From Microbacterium yannicii PS01 (lineage in GTDB: Bacteria; Actinomycetota; Actinomycetes; Actinomycetales; Microbacteriaceae), in NCBI RefSeq assembly GCF_000304335.1, contig NZ_CAJF01000013.1, positions 1-64,000 of the forward strand: a DNA stretch of 64,000 nucleotides, read 5' to 3'. Positions 1 through 11,660 of the stretch are shown here, piece by piece. The notes under the pieces are model-generated. The model searched no databases. It saw nothing but the letters and a program-made list of their open reading frames with translations, and had not been told where the DNA came from. Both the position numbers and the translations under genes were made by a program. Each line of letters begins with the position of its first letter. Positions within the stretch are counted from its first letter, which is position 1.

Positions 1-35
1 CCCCATCCGACCCGTCTGTTCCAACCGGCCAGTCA

Positions 36-50
36 ACGATCTCAGATCGT
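36..50. repeat. 15-bp palindrome downstream of the left-edge promoter
   Basis: The sequence ACGATCT-C-AGATCGT has perfect 7-bp arms. It lies about 41 bp downstream of the -10 box of the minus-strand promoter at 92-120, so it falls in the 5' untranslated region of a transcript leaving the window. It could be a repressor site or an RNA hairpin; the regulated gene is off-window. Confidence 0.55.
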
Positions 51-91
51 CAGGACCAGCGGCGACCGCGGTTCCCGGAGGGGGACTCCCC

Positions 92-120
92 ATCATAGAC
101 CCGAAGGCCGACACTCTCAA
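92..120 (-). promoter_or_regulatory. Sigma-70-type promoter reading out of the window
   Basis: On the minus strand there is a TTGAGA -35 box, a 17-bp spacer and a TATGAT -10 box, one of the closest consensus matches in the window. Transcription would run leftward off the window end. No start codon with a ribosome binding site is recognisable in the remaining 90 bases, so the product is unknown. A strong promoter with a long untranslated leader would suit a stable-RNA operon, but that is only a guess. Confidence 0.65.
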
Positions 121-265
121 ATGAGAGAAGATGAGGGGCTGTTCTCCGCTTGAGGGGGCGGGGCCTTCCGGCCTCTCCGCTCTTCCCTGTGGGGCGAACA
201 AGTAATACGTTACGTGAGGTTCCGCGTTCGGTCGAATCGGGACCGCATCCCGGGCGTGTCGCCCG

Positions 266-904
266 TCACCGCGCCCCTGCGCGGGCGGCGGCCGCGGCGA
301 CGCGAAGGTCGTCGACGAGGCCGTCCAAGGCGGCATCCCGACCGGCGCGATCCCGAAGTCGAAGGATCGACGACGGGTGCACCGTGACGACGGCCACACG
401 ATCGCCGAGTCCGAGCGGAGCGCCGCGCTCCTCCCCGATCTTCACTGCCCGACCCAGCACCGCGCGTGCCGCCGTCGCACCCAGGCACACCACCACGGCG
501 GGGTCGATCCGCTCGAGCTCGGCGTCCAGCCACGGGTGGCACGCCTCGATGTGCGGCACGTCCGGTTTGCGGTGGATCCGGCGTTTGCCGCGCTCTTCGA
601 AACGGAAGTGCTTGACGGCGTTCGTGAGGTAGACCTGGTCTCGATCGATACCGGCTGCCTCCAGCGCCCGATCGAGGATCCCGCCCGCCGGGCCTACAAA
701 GGGCTCACCCGCCAGGTCCTCCCGGTCGCCGGGCTGCTCTCCGACGAGCATCAGGCGCACGTCGGCGGGTCCGTCTCCGAACACCGCCTGCGTGGCATCG
801 CGCCACAGCTCGCACCCGCGGCACCCCTGCACCGCCTCTCGAAGGCGCGCGACGCCACCATCACCGGGTACCCACTCCTGCGCCCCGGGTCGTTCGCGAT
901 CCAT
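266..904 (-). CDS. udgX: UdgX-type uracil-DNA glycosylase
   Basis: 212-residue uracil-DNA glycosylase family protein. The family 4-like motif GEQPGD is at residues 55-60, followed by EPFVGPAGG; candidate Fe-S cysteines are C28, C31, C122 and C140; the C-terminal HPSS motif is near 177. The segment GKRRIH (106-111) matches the extra loop that defines UdgX, in which the histidine becomes covalently bonded to the sugar of uracil-containing DNA; here that is His111. It therefore probably captures rather than simply releases uracil sites. A TAACGT box 7 nt before the ATG suggests a leaderless mRNA. Activity is inferred from motifs. Confidence 0.9.
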   Translation of the reverse strand: MDRERPGAQEWVPGDGGVARLREAVQGCRGCELWRDATQAVFGDGPADVRLMLVGEQPGDREDLAGEPFVGPAGGILDRALEAAGIDRDQVYLTNAVKHFRFEERGKRRIHRKPDVPHIEACHPWLDAELERIDPAVVVCLGATAARAVLGRAVKIGEERGAPLGLGDRVAVVTVHPSSILRLRDRAGRDAALDGLVDDLRVAAAAARAGAR

Positions 905-974
905 GGCCGGAACGTTAATCCGTGGCCTCGAGACCGGCCGAGGGCCTGGCGACCGCCCGCGCGGAGGACTATCG

Positions 975-1802
975 TCAGCTCCTGCGCCTCACGAGCTGCA
1001 CCACGACGCACAGGGCGACGGTCACCGCACCCCACACCGCACAGGCAGGGGGGAGCACTCGGTAAGCCAGATGCGCGACCGTGAAGTCGGCGTCGAGGGG
1101 GCTGAAGGCGGCGAGGCCGAGCAGCCAGGCGATGACGAGCGCCGCCGGCAGCGAGAGCCACCACGCCCACCGCAACCCGCCGGGCAGGATGCGTCGGATG
1201 GATGCAGCCGACCGGTGCCGCAGCCAGAGCAGCAGGTAGACCCCGATGATCGCCAGGCCGACGGCACTCGAGCCGTGCTGCAGCCACTTGTACCCGGCGA
1301 GTGCGCCCCAATCGGCCTCGAGCGCCGGAATCGCCGTGACACCCCAGCGCCCCTCGTGGGTGAACAGGTCCCACACGATGTGGCTCAGGACTCCGAGCAG
1401 CAGCGACAGCACGAGCAGTGCGAGTCGGCCCCACGACACCCGTCCCGAAGAGGTGACTGCTCGGTCGCGGTCTGGGCGGACCCGCGAGAGCGCGAACGTC
1501 TCCCACAGAGCCGGCGCCGCGCCGTGATCCCACTCCTCCGGCAGCCGCCGCGCGAGCCAGGCGGGAGCGAGCTCGCGCGCCGCCGGACGGAGCACGCATC
1601 GCCACACCAGCAGCAGCGCCAGCGCGAGCACGACGGTGAGCGGCAGCCATTCGAACGCATGCGTGCGTCCATAGTGCAGCGGCAGCCCTCGCACGAACAG
1701 CGGAAGGTCGGGGGTCATCGCCCCCACCGCGATCGCCGCCGGCACGAGCGGCGTCCGCACGAACGGCAGCGCCACCACGGCGTGACTCGGTGTGAACGGC
1801 AT
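975..1802 (-). CDS. DUF4184 family membrane protein
   Basis: About 275 residues. It begins MPFTPSH followed by GAMTPDLPLFV, the N-terminal signature of DUF4184 proteins, and has several hydrophobic segments in the middle and C-terminal half (for example LALLVLSLLLGVLSHIVWDLFTHEG). Function is unknown; the conserved His/Asp pattern near the membrane resembles metal-dependent membrane hydrolases, which is inference. I chose the ATG at 1802; an in-frame GTG two codons upstream is possible. A short interspersed repeat abuts the start codon and no Shine-Dalgarno sequence is visible. Confidence 0.8.
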   Translation of the reverse strand: MPFTPSHAVVALPFVRTPLVPAAIAVGAMTPDLPLFVRGLPLHYGRTHAFEWLPLTVVLALALLLVWRCVLRPAARELAPAWLARRLPEEWDHGAAPALWETFALSRVRPDRDRAVTSSGRVSWGRLALLVLSLLLGVLSHIVWDLFTHEGRWGVTAIPALEADWGALAGYKWLQHGSSAVGLAIIGVYLLLWLRHRSAASIRRILPGGLRWAWWLSLPAALVIAWLLGLAAFSPLDADFTVAHLAYRVLPPACAVWGAVTVALCVVVQLVRRRS

Positions 1803-1805
1803 GCG

Positions 1806-1970
1806 CACCCTTCGACAGGCTCAGGGACCGGGAGGTTGGATCGGGACCGGGAGTTCGAGTCAGGGACCGGGAGGTCGGATCGGGACCGGGAGTTCGAGTC
1901 GGGGACCGGGAGGTCGGTCAGGATCGAGAGATCGGATCAGGACCGGATGCTCGGACCAAGGACCAGGCGC
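1806..1970. repeat. Degenerate tandem repeat seeded by an interspersed element
   Basis: The patch starts with CCCTTCGACAGGCTCAGGGA, the core of an element also found near 12127 and 53010. It continues as about seven degenerate units of 18-20 bp built on GGGACCGGGAGGTCGGATC alternating with GGGACCGGGAGTTCGAGTC, a 39-bp higher-order period. Units decay toward tyrS. The patch fills the whole gap between the tyrS stop codon and the start of the DUF4184 gene. Confidence 0.85.
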
Positions 1971-1996
1971 ACTGGTCGGCCGGGCGGACGGGAACG

Positions 1997-3301
1997 TCAG
2001 CTTGCGACGAAGACGCCGGCCAGCGTCTTCTTGCCCCGGCGGAGCACCGACACTCCCCCCGGGAGCCCGCCGGAGACGGGGGTCTTCTCGTCCTCCACGC
2101 GCGCGCCGTCGAGCGACACCCCGCCCTGCGCGATCGCGCGCCGAGCCTCCGAGAGGCTCGAGACGAGCCCGGTGTCGACGAGCGCCTGCGCGACCGGAGT
2201 GCCCGCGGCCAGCGTCGCGTTCGGAAGCTCCTCGAGGGCATGGCGGAGAGTGGCCGCGTCGAGCGCCGCCAGGTCGCCCTGGCCGAACAGCGCTTCGGAG
2301 GCCGCGATCACAGCGGCGGCGGCATCCGTTCCGTGCACGAAGGCCGTCACCTCCCGGGCGAGTCGGCGCTGCGCCTCTCGCCGGAACGGCTCGGCGGCGA
2401 CGAGGCGCTCGTACTCCTCGATCTCTTCGCGCGTGAGGAACGTGAAGATCTTCAAGCGCGAGATGACGTCGCTGTCGTCGGTGTTGAGCCAGAACTGGTA
2501 CATCCGGTAGGGGCTGCACATCGCAGCGTCCAGCCAGATCGCGTTGCCCTCGCTCTTGCCGAACTTGGTCCCGTCGCTGTTCGTGATCAGCGGCGTGCCG
2601 ATGGCGTGCACCGAGGCACCCTCGACGCGGTGGATGAGGTCGGTGCCGCTGGTGAGATTTCCCCACTGGTCGCTGCCGCCGGTCTGCAGGACGCAGTCGT
2701 ACTGCCGGTACAGCTCGAGGTAGTCCATGCCCTGCAGGATCTGGTAGCTGAATTCGGTGTAGCTGATGCCGGCCTCGGAGTTCAGGCGCGCGGCGACCGC
2801 GTCCTTCTTGAGCATCGTGCCGACCCGGTAGTGCTTGCCGATCTCGCGCAGGAAGTCGATGGCGCTCATCGGTGCCGTCCAGTCGAGGTTGTTCACGATC
2901 CGGGCGGCGTTCTCGCCGTCGAAGCTGAGGAAGCGCTCGACCTGCGAGCGCAGGTACCCGACCCATTCGGACACCGTCTCCTTGGTGTTGAGCGTGCGCT
3001 CCGCCGATGGGCGGGGATCGCCGATGAGGCCTGTGGAGCCGCCGACGAGACCGAGCGGCCTGTGTCCTGCCAGCTGGAGACGGCGCATGGTGAGCAGCTG
3101 AACGAGGTTTCCCAGGTGCAGGCTGGGCGCCGTCGGGTCGAAGCCGCAGTAGTACGTGATCGGATCCCCGGCAAGCAGCTCGCGGAGCGCCTCCTGATCG
3201 GTGGACACATGCACCAAGCCGCGCCAGACGATCTCGTCCCAGACGTTCTCGAACGCCGGGTCGTTGGCAGGTGCGGTCGCTGTCACGACGGTTTCAGACA
3301 C
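1997..3301 (-). CDS. tyrS: Tyrosyl-tRNA synthetase
   Basis: 434-residue class I aminoacyl-tRNA synthetase that charges tRNA-Tyr. Visible are GFDPTAPSLHLGN (the HIGH-type ATP motif), GGSTGLIGDPR, the tyrosine-pocket segment QTGGSDQWGN, KFGKS (KMSKS-type loop) and a C-terminal S4-like RNA-binding domain (LVSSLSEARRAIAQGGVSLDG). Length is typical of bacterial TyrRS. The start is GTG, with a TAGCCT -10-like box at 3309-3314 ending 7 nt before it and no Shine-Dalgarno, so the mRNA is probably leaderless. Confidence 0.97.
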   Translation of the reverse strand: MSETVVTATAPANDPAFENVWDEIVWRGLVHVSTDQEALRELLAGDPITYYCGFDPTAPSLHLGNLVQLLTMRRLQLAGHRPLGLVGGSTGLIGDPRPSAERTLNTKETVSEWVGYLRSQVERFLSFDGENAARIVNNLDWTAPMSAIDFLREIGKHYRVGTMLKKDAVAARLNSEAGISYTEFSYQILQGMDYLELYRQYDCVLQTGGSDQWGNLTSGTDLIHRVEGASVHAIGTPLITNSDGTKFGKSEGNAIWLDAAMCSPYRMYQFWLNTDDSDVISRLKIFTFLTREEIEEYERLVAAEPFRREAQRRLAREVTAFVHGTDAAAAVIAASEALFGQGDLAALDAATLRHALEELPNATLAAGTPVAQALVDTGLVSSLSEARRAIAQGGVSLDGARVEDEKTPVSGGLPGGVSVLRRGKKTLAGVFVAS

Positions 3302-3445
3302 GCGTTTCAGGCTATCAGCGGCGGATGCTCGGCCCGGCGGCGCCGGGTCGAACTGCTCCCGCAGAAGTCGAAGCTGTCGGAGAACCTCGCGTGGTATCGC
3401 TCCGAAGCGGATGAAGTGAAGTCCGTCGGCTCAACTCGGGTGTGA

Positions 3446-3486
3446 TTTAGCCCACAGGCTTTCATCGATCAAGCCCCTAGGCTAAA
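3446..3486. promoter_or_regulatory. 41-bp interrupted dyad, likely operator of the SatD gene
   Basis: Outer arms TTTAGCC and GGCTAAA (7 of 7 paired) and inner arms GGCTT and AAGCC (5 of 5) share one centre at 3466. A third half-site, AGCTAAA, follows at 3509-3515. The right outer arm overlaps a TAAACT hexamer (3483-3488) that can serve as the -10 box, and the gene downstream has a strong Shine-Dalgarno. The symmetry and promoter overlap suggest an operator, plausibly bound by the helix-turn-helix of the downstream gene product (inference). Confidence 0.6.
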
Positions 3487-3523
3487 CTGTCGATATCTTG
3501 ATCTTCTCAGCTAAAGGTGGCCC

Positions 3524-4144
3524 ATGTTCGTCGTGACTGCAGATCAGCGAGGGAGCCGCAAAGGCACCGACCTGATCCCCGCTGCGCTGGCAACGGTCAC
3601 CCAGAACGGCAGCAGGCCACTGGCACTCTCTCCGGAACGCACGGCCGGTGACGAGTTCCAGGTCGCCGTCTCAGATGCGCGGGCGGCTCTCGGCATCGTG
3701 CTCGACCTCACTCGCACCCGCACGTGGAGCGTCGGCGTCGGTGTCGGCGCCGTCGAATCGCCCCTGCCCACGAGCGTCCGCGCCGCGCGGGGCGAGGCGT
3801 TCGTCAACGCCCGGGACGCCGTGGACCGCGCGAAGAAGGCGACGACGCGGCTGGCCGTCACCGCACGCGATGACGCGGGAGGGGATGCCGAGGCCCTCGT
3901 CCGGCTGCTGGTGGAGCTGCGCGATCGGCGCAGCGACGAAGGCTGGGAGGTCTACGACCTCCTCGCGGACGGTCTCACCCAGCGCGAGGCGGCGACGCGG
4001 CTCGGCATCAGCGAAGGCGCCGTGAGCCTGCGGGCCAAGTCCGCAGCACTGCGAGCCGAGGAGGCCGCGGTCCCGGCACTCGAGCGGGCGCTCGAACGCC
4101 TCGACGCGGCCGAGGTCGTACGACCGAGCGTCGGACCCGACTGA
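3524..4144 (+). CDS. SatD family protein with C-terminal helix-turn-helix
   Basis: 206 residues. The N-terminal part (VTADQRGSRKGTD, ERTAGDEFQ, WSVGVGVGAVE) matches the SatD family, known from the streptococcal secretion/acid-tolerance operon but biochemically undefined. Residues about 150-180 (GLTQREAATRLGISEGAVSLRAKSA) form a sigma-region-4-like helix-turn-helix, as in actinobacterial members. The Shine-Dalgarno AAAGGTGG precedes the ATG. The membrane protein that follows after 52 bp is probably its functional partner. The dyad upstream suggests autoregulation. The function of the family is unknown. Confidence 0.82.
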   Translation: MFVVTADQRGSRKGTDLIPAALATVTQNGSRPLALSPERTAGDEFQVAVSDARAALGIVLDLTRTRTWSVGVGVGAVESPLPTSVRAARGEAFVNARDAVDRAKKATTRLAVTARDDAGGDAEALVRLLVELRDRRSDEGWEVYDLLADGLTQREAATRLGISEGAVSLRAKSAALRAEEAAVPALERALERLDAAEVVRPSVGPD

Positions 4145-4196
4145 GGTCGGCCGCGGCTCCGGATCTGCGTCGGAGCCTCATGCCAGACTGAACGCC

Positions 4197-4787
4197 ATGC
4201 TTCCCCCCGACGCGATGCTCGGCGCCGTGCTCTCGATCTTCCTGTTCCTCGCTCTGTGCGCCGCTCTCGTCCTGGTCGTCATCAGCCTGCGGCGGCCCGC
4301 GGACGTCCCGCTCATCGTCGCCGGCGTCCTCGTGGTGCTGTGTCTGCTGGTGGTGACGATCTCGCCGGTGAACGTCCCGCTGCTCGTCGGCCTCGGCATC
4401 GCCCTCCTCGGCACAGCGCTGGCCGTACTCGGGGGCAACCCCGTCACCCGACGGGTCCTCGAGATCGCCACGCACGGGCGCGTGCAGGAGGGCGACAACG
4501 GCGGCATCATGCTGCGCGCTCCGTCGCTCGCGGGCGGGAGCGAGGGCGCTGTCCGCGAGGTCCTCCGCGGAGGCACGACCATCGGCTATCTGGAGCGGGT
4601 CGCCGTGGCGCTCGGCATCATCGCCGGCTTCCCCGAGGCGATCGCCGTCGTCGTGGCGCTCAAGGGCATCGGCCGCTTCTCCGAGCTCGCCGCGGCGGAG
4701 GCTCGCGAGAGGTTCATCATCGGCACGCTCGCGAGCCTCGTCTGGGCGTGCGTCGTCGCCGCGCTCGTCCGGCTGGCCGTGTGGTGA
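4197..4787 (+). CDS. Membrane protein, partner of the SatD family gene
   Basis: 196 residues with three hydrophobic helices in the first 85 residues and two more near 140-160 and 175-195. The C-terminal half (GGTTIGYLERVAVALGIIAGFPEAIAVVVALKGIGRFSEL...FIIGTLAS, positions about 122-182) resembles, from memory, the C-terminal segment of DUF3307 proteins that accompany satD in other phyla. The N-terminal half does not match anything I recognise. A CAGACT box ends 7 nt before the ATG, so it may have its own leaderless transcript as well as read-through from the satD-like gene. Confidence 0.72.
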   Translation: MLPPDAMLGAVLSIFLFLALCAALVLVVISLRRPADVPLIVAGVLVVLCLLVVTISPVNVPLLVGLGIALLGTALAVLGGNPVTRRVLEIATHGRVQEGDNGGIMLRAPSLAGGSEGAVREVLRGGTTIGYLERVAVALGIIAGFPEAIAVVVALKGIGRFSELAAAEARERFIIGTLASLVWACVVAALVRLAVW

Positions 4788-4828
4788 GCGGCCACCGCCG
4801 CCCGACGAGAGCCTGACGGAACCGAGGC

Positions 4829-6268
<1,440 letters not shown>

Positions 6269-7447
6269 CTAGCGACGACGCGTGACCGATCCAGTCGCGG
6301 CGGGGTCGCCCGGCGGCTCCTCAGGCAGCGGTCGCGGATCCCGGACGACGAGCCGCGCGATCCGGTCCACGGCGGCTTCGAGTGGACCGCGGCCGACCAG
6401 CAGCGCCCACGCCGTGCAGAACACGATGGTGCCGAGGGTGAGCGGCCAGAAGGGCTGCAGGTCGCGGAATCCACGAAGGTCGCCGGTGTCGCCGAGGACG
6501 GATCCCGCGACCATCGCCCACACCACCAGCTGCAGCGTGTAGGCGGTCAACGGCATGGCGCCGACCGCGCGCAGCGGCACCACGGCGTAGGTTGCCACCG
6601 TCCGGCAGACGAGAAGACTGGCTCCGAGCACCGCCAGCGCGAATCCGCCCGAGCCGATGACCTCGAGCAGCCCGGTCGAGTGGGGGCGCGACGTCCACAG
6701 CGCCCCCGCGAACGACGAGGCTTCGGCTCGCGCATCGGCCCCCGTCGCGGCATCCAGCCCATACGCGATCGCGGCGAGCGCCGTTCCCGCGCCGAGGAGG
6801 ACCCACTGCACACGCAGGCGGGTCACTCCCGACCGAGCGACGCCGAGCCCGGCGACGACGAACGCGATCCATGTGGTGAAGGGATAGTGCCAGCCCACGG
6901 CGAGGCCCAGGTCACTGCCCACGGGCGTTGACCAGAAGGGCAGAGCATCCAGGATCACCTGGACGAACGGCATGACCACGGCCAGAACCCCCGCGATCGT
7001 GAGCAGCGCTCGGGCGCCGAGCCGCGCCAGCGGGATCGCGAGGAGGAAGAGGATCGCGTACGCGGGGAGGATGACGTACACCGGCACGCCGGTGGCGATG
7101 AGGACGAGACCGAGCACGCCCAGCAGGCAGGCGCGCACCACGAGTCGCAGGTTGACGGTGGTCGCCGCCTCGCCTCGCAGCGGTGTGCGTCCGCCGGTCA
7201 CCAGCCCGATCGAGACGCCCGCGAGCGTCGCGAACAGGATCGACGATCTCCCGTCGACCACCACGAGCCACGTCGCGGGCTCCGAGAGGTCGATCTGACC
7301 GGTGATCCACAGCAGATGCGCGGCGAACATCCCGAGCACCGCGAGGCCGCGCGCGAGATCCACGCCGTGGATGCGTCGCGGGCCGTTCAGGCGCTCCCAC
7401 CGCGCCGCAAGGTACCCGCGGTCCGGCGACTCGCTCAACGATCGCAC
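6269..7447 (-). CDS. Heparan-alpha-glucosaminide N-acetyltransferase/DUF418-like membrane protein
   Basis: 392 residues, about ten hydrophobic helices. The N-terminus RRIHGVDLARGLAVLGMFAAHLL is the typical start of the DUF1624/DUF418/acyltransferase-3-like membrane family. The C-terminus resembles DUF418 (PLRAVGAMPLTAYTLQLVVWAM ... FWPLTLGTIVFCTAWALLVGRGPLE). The family moves acyl groups across or at the membrane; the substrate here is unknown. It starts at GTG only 10 bp after argF ends and finishes just before argH, so it is probably co-transcribed with the arginine genes. Confidence 0.8.
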   Translation of the reverse strand: MRSLSESPDRGYLAARWERLNGPRRIHGVDLARGLAVLGMFAAHLLWITGQIDLSEPATWLVVVDGRSSILFATLAGVSIGLVTGGRTPLRGEAATTVNLRLVVRACLLGVLGLVLIATGVPVYVILPAYAILFLLAIPLARLGARALLTIAGVLAVVMPFVQVILDALPFWSTPVGSDLGLAVGWHYPFTTWIAFVVAGLGVARSGVTRLRVQWVLLGAGTALAAIAYGLDAATGADARAEASSFAGALWTSRPHSTGLLEVIGSGGFALAVLGASLLVCRTVATYAVVPLRAVGAMPLTAYTLQLVVWAMVAGSVLGDTGDLRGFRDLQPFWPLTLGTIVFCTAWALLVGRGPLEAAVDRIARLVVRDPRPLPEEPPGDPAATGSVTRRR

Positions 7448-7457
7448 CCCGCCCCGG

Positions 7458-9606
<2,149 letters not shown>

Positions 9607-9610
<4 letters not shown>

Positions 9611-10506
9611 CCGAGGACCACCTCTGTTCCGATTCCCTTGCTGGTGAAGATCTCCACGAGCACCGAGTGCGGCACCCGCCCGTCGATGATCGCGGCCGTC
9701 TCGACGCCGCCTTCGACGGCCTCCAGGCACGCCGACATCTTCGGGATCATGCCCGATTCCAGCCGCGGCAGCATCGCCCGCAGCTCGGTCGAGGTCAGGT
9801 GCGACACGAGAGAGTCGCGGTTCGGCCAGTCGGCGTAGAGCCCCGCCACGTCGGTGAGCACCACGAGCTTCGCAGCTCCCAGGGCGACGGCGAGCGCGGA
9901 TGCCGCGGCATCCGCATTCACGTTCAGCGAGTGCCCGGGATGATCCAGATCGGGCGCGATGCTCGAGACGACGGGGATGCGGCCGGCCGCGATCTGGTCG
10001 AGCACGGGCTGCGGATCCACCTCGACGACATCGCCCACGCGGCCGAGATCGTGCTCGACGCCCTCGATCACGACGCCGCGCCGGCGGCCGCCGAACAGGC
10101 CGGCGTCCTCACCGCTGAGCCCGGTGGCCACCGGGCCGTGGGCGTTGATCTTCGACACCAGCTGCGGGTTGATCTGACCGGTGAGCACCATACGGACGAC
10201 CGAGATCGCCTCGGTGGAGGTGACGCGATAGCCGCCCTTGAACTCGCTCGGGATCTCGAGGCGGTCGAGCATCGACGAGATCTGCGGACCACCGCCGTGC
10301 ACGACGACGGGCTTGACCCCGACGTAGCGGAGGTAGGCGATGTCGGCGGCGAAGGCGTCCTGCAGTTCCTCGCTCACCATCGCGTTGCCGCCGTACTTCA
10401 CGACGACGATCTGCTCGCGGAAGCGCTTGAGCCAGGGCAGCGACTCGATCAGGGTCACGGCGCGGGAGCTGGCCTGGCCGGGGTCGGTGTCCTGCAGGTC
10501 TGTCAT
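9607..10506 (-). CDS. argB: Acetylglutamate kinase
   Basis: 299 residues, amino-acid kinase fold, phosphorylates N-acetylglutamate. [10 protein letters not shown] (phosphate-binding lysine/glycines) begins near residue 34, [10 protein letters not shown] near 67, and [32 protein letters not shown] near 190. The N-terminal segment with helix [14 protein letters not shown] is the one associated with arginine-inhibited hexameric enzymes, so feedback inhibition by arginine is likely. It is coupled to argJ and argD through ATGA overlaps on both sides. Confidence 0.97.
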
Positions 10507-11660
10507 GAGGAGTACGCGCTGTTCTCGTGGACGTAGTCGTGGGTGAGGTCGTTGGTGAGGATGCGGGCGGACGCCGAGCCCACCTTCAGGTCGACGACGA
10601 GATCGGTCGTCCGAGGCGTCAGATCCACCGCCTCGCGCGGCTGGTCGGGACCGCCGGCCGTGCACACGCGAACCCCGTTCATCCAGACGTCCACGTCGTA
10701 CGGATCGAACGCCGCCTGCGTGGTGCCGATGGCGGCCAGAACCCGGCCCCAGTTCGGGTCGTTGCCGAAGATGGCGGCTTTGAAGAGGTTGTTGCGGGCG
10801 ATGGAGCGCCCGACCTCGACGGCCTCCTCTTCGGATGCCGCGTTCTGGACGAGGATGCGGATGTCGTGACTCGCGCCCTCCGCGTCACCCTGCAGCTGCT
10901 CCGCGAGGTCGAGGCAGAGGGCTGCGAGCACTTCCCGGAACGCGCCGGGCTCGGGCGTGACCCCCGATGCCCCGCTCGCCAGAAGAGTGACCTGGTCGTT
11001 GGTCGACATGCATCCGTCGGAGTCGAGCCGGTCGAAGCTGACTCGGGTGGCATGGCGCAGGTGGGCGTCCGCGTCCTCGGCGGTGAGCACGGCGTCGGTC
11101 GTGATGACGACGAGCATCGTCGCGAGGCCGGGCGCCAGCATCCCGGCCCCCTTCGCCATGCCGCCGATCGTCCAGCCGTCCTGCGTGCGCACGGCGCGCT
11201 TCGGCCGCGAGTCCGTCGTCATGATGGCGAGGGATGCCGCCTCTCCGCCGTCCTCCGAGAGCTCGGCGATGCCCAGCTCCGTGCCGGCGAGCACCTTGGC
11301 GCGGAACACCTCGTCGCCCGTGCCGATCAGCCCGGTCGAGCAGACCAGGATGTCGCCCGCGCTCGCGTCGAGCAGCTCGGCCGCCTTCTCGGCAGTCTGA
11401 TGCGTCGTCTGGAAGCCGAAGGAGCCGGTGAAGCAGTTGGCGCCGCCGGAGTTCAGGACGATCGCCTCGACCACGCCGTCCTGGATGACCTGCTGCGACC
11501 AGATGATGGGGTTGGCCTTGGCGCGGTTGCTGGTGAAGACAGCGGCACCGGCCTTGAGGGGTCCGCGATTGACCACGACCGCAACGTCAGGCTTGCCGGT
11601 GGACTTCAGTCCCACGGCGACGCCCGCCGCTGCGAATCCCTGGGCCGCGGTCACGCTCAC
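10503..11660 (-). CDS. argJ: Bifunctional glutamate N-acetyltransferase/ornithine acetyltransferase
   Basis: 385 residues. ArgJ recycles the acetyl group from acetylornithine to glutamate. The proenzyme self-cleaves before the nucleophilic threonine in the [13 protein letters not shown] segment, visible here. The start is GTG at 11660 (protein begins [14 protein letters not shown]), chosen because GTGA overlaps the last codon of argC in its restored frame. This gives a cyclic acetyl pathway, consistent with no argA in the cluster. Confidence 0.95.
   Translation of the reverse strand: MSVTAAQGFAAAGVAVGLKSTGKPDVAVVVNRGPLKAGAAVFTSNRAKANPIIWSQQVIQDGVVEAIVLNSGGANCFTGSFGFQTTHQTAEKAAELLDASAGDILVCSTGLIGTGDEVFRAKVLAGTELGIAELSEDGGEAASLAIMTTDSRPKRAVRTQDGWTIGGMAKGAGMLAPGLATMLVVITTDAVLTAEDADAHLRHATRVSFDRLDSDGCMSTNDQVTLLASGASGVTPEPGAFREVLAALCLDLAEQLQGDAEGASHDIRILVQNAASEEEAVEVGRSIARNNLFKAAIFGNDPNWGRVLAAIGTTQAAFDPYDVDVWMNGVRVCTAGGPDQPREAVDLTPRTTDLVVDLKVGSASARILTNDLTHDYVHENSAYSS

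Noticed and set aside
792-2966. Long open frames antisense to the DUF4184 and tyrS genes
   Set aside because: They run through low-complexity Arg/Pro sequence and the tandem repeat, have no recognisable start signals and no domain.
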